Source of the DNA: Frankiales bacterium
GTDB taxonomy: Bacteria; Actinomycetota; Actinomycetes; Mycobacteriales; SCTD01
Assembly (NCBI GenBank): GCA_004299215.1
Contig: SCTD01000356.1
Coordinates: 1 to 7,227 of the forward strand
Length of the DNA stretch: 7,227 nucleotides
Reading direction: 5' to 3'
Every line of letters starts with the position of its first letter. Within the stretch, counting starts at the first letter, position 1. Under the pieces are notes generated by a model. It had not been told where the DNA came from. It saw only the letters and a program-made list of their open reading frames with translations, and did not search any database. Below are positions 1 to 4,930 of the stretch, piece by piece. A program made the translations under genes and the position numbers.

Positions 1-1
1 C

Positions 2-496
2 GCGCTCCCCCGGACGCTCACGATGGTCAGCCGCATCAGCAACGACCACCCGGAGGTCCCTCTCGTCGTGCTGTCCAGCTCCCCCGACGCGTCCACCACC
101 GCCCGCATGGTCTTCGCGGGCGCCCGGGGCTGGGTCGACGACAGCGCACAGGTCCACGAGCTGATCCGCGCAGCGGAGGGCGTGGCCGCCGGTCAGTGGT
201 GGTTCCCCCGTGGGCTCCTCGGAGCGGCGCTGCGCGAGTCGCACGAGGACGAACGCCTCGCCCTCGAGCAGCTGACCCGTCGCGAGCGCGAGGTCCTCGA
301 CGCGCTCGTGGAGGGGCTCAACCGCGCCGAGATCGCAGAGCGCCTCCAGCTCTCGGTGAACACCGTGCGCACGCACATCCAGCACCTGCTGGTCAGGCTC
401 GGCGTCCACACCGCCCTGGAGGCGGTGAGCCTGGCGCTCCAGCACCGCCAGTCGGTGTCGGACGAGGGCGCCGCGAGGCCGGGCGCCCGTCCGTGA
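2..496 (+). CDS. NarL/FixJ-family response regulator, LuxR-type HTH, 5' partial
   Basis: This is the C-terminal part of a DNA-binding response regulator. The frame is open to the left edge, and the ATG at 23 falls inside a receiver domain, so it is probably not the true start. Numbering from that ATG, residues 1-60 are the second half of a CheY-like receiver: a hydrophobic strand ending in serines (VPLVVLSSS), then AGARGWVDD. The first half, with the phosphorylated aspartate, is outside the window. Residues about 84-142 form the LuxR/GerE helix-turn-helix: LTRREREVLDALVEGLNRAEIA, then LSVNTVRTHIQHLLVRLGV. The position that is normally the receiver lysine (GYLLK in relatives) reads aspartate (GWVDD), so signalling may be atypical. 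A short tail rich in Ala, Gly and Arg follows. The gene converges with the aldo/keto reductase, with nine bases between the stop codons. Any partner kinase would be upstream, and its target genes cannot be inferred. The family assignment is firm. Confidence 0.9.
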   Translation, partial: ALPRTLTMVSRISNDHPEVPLVVLSSSPDASTTARMVFAGARGWVDDSAQVHELIRAAEGVAAGQWWFPRGLLGAALRESHEDERLALEQLTRREREVLDALVEGLNRAEIAERLQLSVNTVRTHIQHLLVRLGVHTALEAVSLALQHRQSVSDEGAARPGARP

Positions 497-500
497 ACCC

Positions 501-524
501 CCGCGTCAGCTCAGCCGGACGCGG
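501..524. terminator. Candidate hairpin between convergent genes
   Basis: CCGCGTC (501-507) and GACGCGG (518-524) are perfect reverse complements, giving a 7-bp, GC-rich stem with a 10-base loop. It starts four bases after the stop of the response regulator and covers the last codons and stop of the opposing aldo/keto reductase. The position suits a shared terminator for two convergent transcripts. No T-run follows on either strand, so it is not a classic intrinsic terminator, and a 7-bp GC stem can arise by chance in DNA of this composition. Confidence 0.33.
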
Positions 525-1360
525 CCCAGCCGACTGGTCCAGACGGGGTCGCGGTGGTCGAAGAACAGCGACTCACCCGTGTCCATCGCGGCGATGCGGC
601 TCATGTCCTCCGCGCTGAGCTCAATGTCGAACACGTCGAGGTTCTCGGCCATCCGCTCCGGACGGACCGACTTCGGGATGACGACGACCTCGCGCTGCAC
701 CAGCCAGCGCAGCACCACCTGCGCGACCGACCTGCCGTACTGCTCGCCGATCGCAGTCAGCGTCGGATCCGTGAACAGCCCGTTCCGCCCTTCCGCCAGC
801 GGTCCCCACGACTCGATCTGCACACCGCGCTCGCGCATCAGCTGCTGGTAGTCGGCGCGCTGGAAGAACGGGTGGGTCTCGATCTGGTTGACCGCGGGCA
901 CGACCTCGTTGTGCTCGATCAGGTCGACGAGCCGGTCGGGGTAGAGGTTCGAGACGCCGATCGCCCGGAGCGTCCCCTGGGCGTACAGCTCCTGCATCAC
1001 CCGCCAGGCGCCGTAGATGTCGCCGTAGGGCTGGTGGATCAGGTAGAGGTCGATCCTGTCGAGCCCGAGCTTCCGCAGCGATGTCTCGGCGGCCCGGCGC
1101 GCGTTGTCCTCGACGGGCCGGTCCTGGATCCAGAGCTTGGTCGTGACGAAGAGCTGCTCGCGCGGGATGCCGCTGCTGCGGATCGCCCGACCGACGGCCT
1201 CCTCGTTGCCGTAGGCAGCCGCGGTGTCCAGGTGCCGGTACCCCGCCGCGAGGGCGTCGATGACCGCCCGCTCGGTCTCCTCGGCCGGGATCTGGTAGAC
1301 GCCGAAGCCGAGGATCGGCATCTCCACGCCGTTGTTGAGCGTGACGTTCGGGACTGTCAT
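506..1360 (-). CDS. Aldo/keto reductase (2,5-diketo-gluconate reductase-like)
   Basis: A cytosolic NADPH-dependent reductase of aldehydes or ketones, 284 residues, the usual length for bacterial AKRs of the 2,5-diketo-D-gluconate reductase type. The opening MTVPNVTLNNGVEMPILGFG is the typical AKR beginning. All four catalytic residues are present: D45 and Y50 (HLDTAAAYGNE), K75 (FVTTKLW) and H109 (YLIHQP). Further family marks are GVSN (135-138), NQIETHP (158-164) and the NADPH phosphate-binding stretch IPKSVRPERMAEN (228-240, K230 and R236). The C-terminus, SLFFDHRDP, is also typical of this branch. The ATG at 1360 is chosen because GGAAGGA (1372-1366) lies five bases before it and the protein then starts where relatives do; the frame stays open upstream only because stops are rare at this GC content. 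It is separated by 95 bases from the gene before it, which contain a strong inverted repeat. The natural substrate cannot be assigned. Confidence 0.95.
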   Translation of the reverse strand: MTVPNVTLNNGVEMPILGFGVYQIPAEETERAVIDALAAGYRHLDTAAAYGNEEAVGRAIRSSGIPREQLFVTTKLWIQDRPVEDNARRAAETSLRKLGLDRIDLYLIHQPYGDIYGAWRVMQELYAQGTLRAIGVSNLYPDRLVDLIEHNEVVPAVNQIETHPFFQRADYQQLMRERGVQIESWGPLAEGRNGLFTDPTLTAIGEQYGRSVAQVVLRWLVQREVVVIPKSVRPERMAENLDVFDIELSAEDMSRIAAMDTGESLFFDHRDPVWTSRLGRVRLS

Positions 1361-1365
1361 GCGGG

Positions 1366-1372
1366 TCCTTCC
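1366..1372 (-). promoter_or_regulatory. Strong Shine-Dalgarno of the aldo/keto reductase
   Basis: On the - strand this reads GGAAGGA, five bases before the ATG at 1360. It is the clearest ribosome binding site in the window and decides the reductase start. It contrasts with the poor sites in front of the overlapping genes upstream, which suggests that this gene is translated independently of its neighbours. Confidence 0.8.
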
Positions 1373-1378
1373 GGGTAC

Positions 1379-1408
1379 TCCGGGTCGCGTCGGTCGACGC
1401 GGCCCGGA
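1379..1408. promoter_or_regulatory. 30-base near-perfect inverted repeat upstream of aldo/keto reductase
   Basis: On the + strand, TCCGGGTCGCGTCG (1379-1392) and CGACGCGGCCCGGA (1395-1408) are reverse complements at 13 of 14 positions (mismatch at 1385/1402), around a 2-base centre. The element fills the middle of the 95-base gap between the Gfo/Idh/MocA gene and the aldo/keto reductase, and ends 18 bases before the reductase ATG. It could be an operator for a dimeric repressor, a transcription terminator or attenuator for the upstream operon, or an mRNA hairpin that shields or exposes the ribosome binding site. No T-run follows it on the - strand, which argues against a classic intrinsic terminator. 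The symmetry is seen directly; the function is inferred. Confidence 0.6.
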
Positions 1409-1455
1409 CCCATCATGACGACGCGATCGCCACGGCGAGGGTCGTACGGCGCCGA

Positions 1456-2301
1456 TCACCACGCCTGCGCCAGGAGGCGGGTGAGGTGCAGGCCGTACGA
1501 CGCGTCCAGCCCGGAGTCGCCCGTACCGGAAGCGACCGCCGACAGGGCGGCCGAGTGCGCAGCTCGCACCTCCTCCACGCCGATCGGGGGCAGCTCGTGG
1601 CTGCGTCCCTGCGCGCCGCGGAAGGACACCGACGTCTCGGCAGCGGCCGGCGTCGCGGTCAGGGAGAGCTCGGCGGTGCTCACCGCGCCGCTGTCGTGAC
1701 GGAGCAGGAGCACGACGATGCCGTCCCGGCCGCTGGCCGCCCGCAGGTCGGTCACCCGGCCGAGGACGGCCTCGAGCACCGACAGGGCGTGCGGTCCGAC
1801 GTCCCACAGCGCGCCGTGCGCGCGACGCCACGGGCTCGCGTCCAGGAACTCCTCGGTCAGCGCGTTCACGAAGCAGGCCCGTCCGCTGCTCCACCCGCCC
1901 TGCGCCGCGAGCTCCTGGAGCTGCAGGGCCGTGCGCGGCTCCCAGCGCCGGGTGAGCATGACGGCGCTGGGGGTGTCCCCGATCGCGTCGACGAGAGCCT
2001 GCCCGGACGCGACGTCCAGGGTGAGCGGCTTCTCCAGGACCAGCCGCCGGCCCGCTGTCGCGGCGCGCAGCGCGAGCCGCGACTGCACGTCCGGAGGCAC
2101 CGCGAAGGTGAGCACGTCGCAGGCCTCGACGAGCTCGTCGAAGGTCGCCGCGACCGCGCAGTTCAGCTCCGCGGCCGCGGCCGAGGCGCGCTCGGGAGTG
2201 CGTCCCCACACGCCGACCAGGTCGGCCACCGGGTGGGCCCTCGCGCTCGCGCCGTGGACGTGCACCGCCCAGCGGCTGGTGCCGACGAGTCCTACCCGCA
2301 C
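1456..2301 (-). CDS. Gfo/Idh/MocA-family oxidoreductase
   Basis: A predicted NAD(P)-dependent dehydrogenase of the glucose-fructose oxidoreductase/inositol dehydrogenase/MocA family, 281 residues, on the short side for a family usually around 330-380. The N-terminal Rossmann fold starts at once (MRVGLVGTSRWA, residues 1-12), with VWGRTPERA (31-39) at the end of strand 2. The hallmark EKP motif is in VLEKPLTLD (88-96), K91 being the expected catalytic lysine. The C-terminal half carries WDVGPHALSVL (166-176), a form of the family's DxGxHxxD motif in which the last Asp is Ser174. The GTG start at 2301 is chosen because the first strand of the fold begins there; it overlaps the end of the PucR gene by ten bases, so translation is probably coupled. 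Members act on sugars, inositols, amino sugars or other hydroxyl/keto compounds; the substrate here is unknown. Some family members are not enzymes but domains for binding cofactor. Confidence 0.88.
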   Translation of the reverse strand: MRVGLVGTSRWAVHVHGASARAHPVADLVGVWGRTPERASAAAAELNCAVAATFDELVEACDVLTFAVPPDVQSRLALRAATAGRRLVLEKPLTLDVASGQALVDAIGDTPSAVMLTRRWEPRTALQLQELAAQGGWSSGRACFVNALTEEFLDASPWRRAHGALWDVGPHALSVLEAVLGRVTDLRAASGRDGIVVLLLRHDSGAVSTAELSLTATPAAAETSVSFRGAQGRSHELPPIGVEEVRAAHSAALSAVASGTGDSGLDASYGLHLTRLLAQAW

Positions 2302-3395
2302 GGGGTGTCGATCTCGGCCCGCACTGCGCGGCGCAGCCGCAGGTGCACGTCGAGACGCACGTCCGGGTCGGCGAGGTCGCCGTCGATGAGCTCGGCAGCG
2401 CGCCGGACGCGGTAGCGCAGGGTGTTCACGTGCACGGTGAGGTGCGCTGCCGCAGCCGCCACGTCGCCGTGCAGCTCGAGCCAGGTGAGCAGGGTGCGGG
2501 CCAGCTCCGTTCCACGCTCGGCGTCGGATTCCAGCAGCGCAGCGACGACATCGGGCTCGACAGGTGCCGCCACGAGCGCGCGCGAGGCGTGGTCGACGGC
2601 GACGCGGGACGCCAGCGCAGTCGCGTTCTCCATGACTCCCGAGCTGACCGACGCGGCCGCCGAGGCGACCGCGTGCAGCTGCGGCAGCGCCGACCCTCCG
2701 GCCGGCACCCGGCAGAACGCCCCCCGAGCGGACCCGTCGAGCCGCGCGAGCTCGCGCCCGGCCGCCTGCGACCACTCCGGGTCCGGTCCCACGACCAGCG
2801 CCACGACGGAGTCGCCGACCACCCCGACCAGTCCCGGCAGGTCCCGCCCGCGCGCAGCGGAGCGCAGGGCCGCCAGCGCCGAGCGCGATGACGTGGTGCG
2901 GACGACGGCCACGGTGAGCGGCTGCCCCTCCCAGCTGGGCGGGAGCGCCGCCCGCCCGGAGAGCACCGCCTCCAGGTCGCCGGTGCGCTGCAGGTCGGGG
3001 AGCCCCGCTGCGACCAGGTCGGCGACCGCTTCCGCCGTGCCGTCCTCGAGCTGGACGCCGTTGCCGAGCAGCCACACGCAGGCGCGGCTGGTGGCGCAGA
3101 TCGGCACGGCGACTCCCTCCAGCGCCGGCCCGAGCTGCCACGCGATGACCGGACCCGCCGGGACGACCGCCACCGTCCGCGGCGAGACGGCGGTCGCCTG
3201 CAGTGCGGACAGGTCCTTGGTGAGGACGGCGCGCACCACCGCGGCCGGGGCCGAGCCGGTCACGGCGTGGTCGAGGACCTCGCCGTTGCCGGCGTCGAGC
3301 AGGACGTCGAGGCCGGTCCGGTGCCTGATCACCGCGAGCGCGTGGGCCAGACCACCCGACGCGTCCGCAGCGGGGACCTCCAGCAGGGCAGTCAT
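2292..3395 (-). CDS. PucR/CdaR-type transcriptional regulator
   Basis: A DNA-binding regulator of 367 residues. The diagnostic part is the C-terminal PucR-type helix-turn-helix at about 297-358: ELARTLLTWLELHGDVAAAA, then HLTVHVNTLRYRVRRAAELI and the closing LADPDVRLDVHLRLRRA. Residues about 15-130 (RHRTGLDVLLDAGNGEVL onward) look like a small-molecule sensing domain of the GAF kind. The middle (about 158-260) resembles the degenerate GGDEF-like region of CdaR-type proteins. PucR-family proteins typically control catabolic genes in response to a substrate or intermediate, which fits its place inside a ligase/transport operon. The ATG at 3395 overlaps the ligase stop as ATGA, so it should be co-translated with the ligase and probably regulates its own operon. 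The effector is not predictable; activator or repressor mode is also unknown. The Gfo/Idh/MocA gene starts within its last codons. Confidence 0.9.
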   Translation of the reverse strand: MTALLEVPAADASGGLAHALAVIRHRTGLDVLLDAGNGEVLDHAVTGSAPAAVVRAVLTKDLSALQATAVSPRTVAVVPAGPVIAWQLGPALEGVAVPICATSRACVWLLGNGVQLEDGTAEAVADLVAAGLPDLQRTGDLEAVLSGRAALPPSWEGQPLTVAVVRTTSSRSALAALRSAARGRDLPGLVGVVGDSVVALVVGPDPEWSQAAGRELARLDGSARGAFCRVPAGGSALPQLHAVASAAASVSSGVMENATALASRVAVDHASRALVAAPVEPDVVAALLESDAERGTELARTLLTWLELHGDVAAAAAHLTVHVNTLRYRVRRAAELIDGDLADPDVRLDVHLRLRRAVRAEIDTPCG

Positions 3396-4930
3396 CGCAG
3401 GGCGTCCCGCAGCTCGCGCTTGAGCACCTTGCCGCTGGGCCCGAGGGGCAGTGCGTCGACGACTCGCACCTGGCGCGGGTACTTGTGGGCGCCGAGCCGC
3501 TCCCGCGACCACGCGACCAGCGCGGCGGGGTCGAGGGCGCCGCCGGGTGCCGGAACGACGACCGCGACCACCTCCTCGCCGTAGAGGTCGTCGGGCACGC
3601 CGACGACCGCGACCTGCTGCACGCCGTCGTGGTGGAGCAGGACCTCCTCGACCTCGCGCGGGTAGACGTTGAAGCCACCGCGGATCACGAGGTCCTTCTT
3701 GCGGTCGACGATGCGCAGGAACCCGTCGGCGTCCAGGACGCCGAGGTCGCCCGAGCGGAACCAGCCGTCCACGACGGCGGCGGCGGTGGCCTCGGGTCGG
3801 CCGAGGTAGCCAGCCATGACGTTGCTGCCCCGGATCACCACCTCGCCGAGCTGCTCCGGACCGAGCAGGACGACGCGGTCCTCGACGTCGGGTTCGGCGA
3901 CCGCGACGTCCACACCGGGGATCGGGTGGCCCACGGTGCCCGGCCGCGTGCCGCGCGCAGGCTGGTTCACCGTGGCCACGCACGTGGTCTCGGACAGGCC
4001 GTATCCCTCGCACACGTCTGCGCCGAACACGTCGCGGAAGCGCTCCAGCACGGCGAGCGGCAGCGCCGCGCCACCGCTGATCGCCAGCCGCAGCGATGAC
4101 GGGCGGAGGTCCGTGCGGGCCGCGGCGGCGAGCAGCCCGACATACATGGTGGGCACGCCGGCGAAGACGGTCACCCGCTCCGCGACGAGCAGTCGCAGGG
4201 CCTCGTCCGCGTCGAACCGCGGCATCAGGACGAGCGTGCCCCCCGTGAGAACCGTGGTGTTCATCGACGCCTGCTGCCCGAAGGCGTGGAAGAGCGGCAG
4301 GCAGCACAGCACGACGTCGTCGGGAGCACCGTGCAGCAGCGCGTCATCGGTGGCCACGACGTTGCTGACGACGTTGGCGTGCGTGAGCATCGCGCCCTTG
4401 GGCTCACCGGTCGTCCCGGAGGTGTAGATGACGACCGCGAGGTCCTCGCCGCGACGAGCCACGGGATCGCCCGGCACGGCGGTCGCTGCCAGCAGGTCCA
4501 GGCGATCGACCCCGTCCGCGTCAGCGAGCAGCGTCAGGACGTCCGCGCCCGCGCTCCGCGCACCGGCCGCGCCCTGCGCGAGCAGCGGTGCCGCCGCGAT
4601 GAGCAGCCGCGCACCGGAATCCGCGAGCAGGTAGCCGATCTCCTCCGCGCGCAGCATCGCCTGGACCGGCACCACGACGGCTCCGGCACACAGCACGCCG
4701 TAGTAGACGGCCGGGAACTGCGGGACGTTCGGCACGAGCACGCCGACGCGGTCGCCGGGGCGGACCCCACGCTCGGTGAGCACGGCGGCGTACCGGCGGG
4801 CAGCGTCCCAGAGCTCGCCGTACGTCAGCGACTCGTCGGACGTGCGGACGGCGACGCGGTCGGGAAGGCCGGCCGCGGTCGCCGAGAGGAGGTCGGGCAC
4901 GGTGACGCGCCGTGCGGTGGAAGCGGTCAC
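3392..4930 (-). CDS. Acyl-CoA synthetase (AMP-forming), ANL superfamily
   Basis: A cytosolic ligase of 512 residues, normal length for this family. It is expected to activate a carboxylic acid to acyl-AMP with ATP and then form the CoA thioester. All core motifs are present in order: the phosphate loop IYTSGTTGEPKG (168-179), LPLFHAFG (211-218), YGLSETT (310-316), the ATP-ribose aspartate in GWFRSGDLG (D395), the hinge segment VDRKKDLVIRGGFNVYPREV (408-427), and GPSGKVLKREL (497-507) with K501 as the expected catalytic lysine. The hinge segment and LPLFHAFG resemble medium/long-chain and aromatic acid ligases, but the acid cannot be named. The GTG start at 4930 overlaps the stop of the binding-protein gene as GTGA; an internal GTG at residue 10 is an alternative with little effect on the protein. 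No good Shine-Dalgarno precedes it, so translation probably relies on coupling. It lies directly behind two binding-protein genes, suggesting it activates an imported acid. Confidence 0.95.
   Translation of the reverse strand: MTASTARRVTVPDLLSATAAGLPDRVAVRTSDESLTYGELWDAARRYAAVLTERGVRPGDRVGVLVPNVPQFPAVYYGVLCAGAVVVPVQAMLRAEEIGYLLADSGARLLIAAAPLLAQGAAGARSAGADVLTLLADADGVDRLDLLAATAVPGDPVARRGEDLAVVIYTSGTTGEPKGAMLTHANVVSNVVATDDALLHGAPDDVVLCCLPLFHAFGQQASMNTTVLTGGTLVLMPRFDADEALRLLVAERVTVFAGVPTMYVGLLAAAARTDLRPSSLRLAISGGAALPLAVLERFRDVFGADVCEGYGLSETTCVATVNQPARGTRPGTVGHPIPGVDVAVAEPDVEDRVVLLGPEQLGEVVIRGSNVMAGYLGRPEATAAAVVDGWFRSGDLGVLDADGFLRIVDRKKDLVIRGGFNVYPREVEEVLLHHDGVQQVAVVGVPDDLYGEEVVAVVVPAPGGALDPAALVAWSRERLGAHKYPRQVRVVDALPLGPSGKVLKRELRDALR

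Larger units (their letters stand above)
1361..1455 (-). other. Intergenic region before the aldo/keto reductase
   Basis: This is the only real non-coding gap in the window. It holds the inverted repeat and the Shine-Dalgarno listed separately, plus a 9-base tandem direct repeat on the + strand (TCCGGGTAC at 1370-1378, TCCGGGTCG at 1379-1387). I see no convincing -35/-10 pair for a vegetative sigma factor. A promoter here is possible but not readable, so the reductase may be transcribed by read-through from the operon or from its own promoter. Confidence 0.5.

Noticed and set aside
481..488. GGGCGCCC palindrome near the end of the response regulator gene
   Set aside because: It is eight bases, without a loop, in GC-rich coding DNA; it is easily due to chance.
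1357..1416. Possible 19-codon leader peptide on the - strand (ATG at 1416, stop overlapping the reductase ATG as ATGA)
   Set aside because: It has no Shine-Dalgarno, lies through the inverted repeat, and has no run of regulatory codons. It is in frame with the Gfo/Idh/MocA stop, but stop-free stretches of this size are common at this GC content. It would deserve a second look only if conserved.
554..1699. Open + strand frame of 381 codons opposite the aldo/keto reductase and the Gfo/Idh/MocA gene
   Set aside because: It is antisense to two genes with clear family motifs, is rich in Arg, Asp and Leu without any recognisable domain, and is expected from the high GC content.
506..2209. A 567-codon - strand frame that extends the aldo/keto reductase far upstream
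   Set aside because: The added part is Arg-rich shadow sequence over the Gfo/Idh/MocA gene. The ATG at 1360 has a strong ribosome binding site and the expected family N-terminus.
2422..3423. Open + strand frame of 333 codons opposite the PucR gene
   Set aside because: It is Ser/Ala/Thr/Arg-rich with no motif and is a shadow of the regulator gene.
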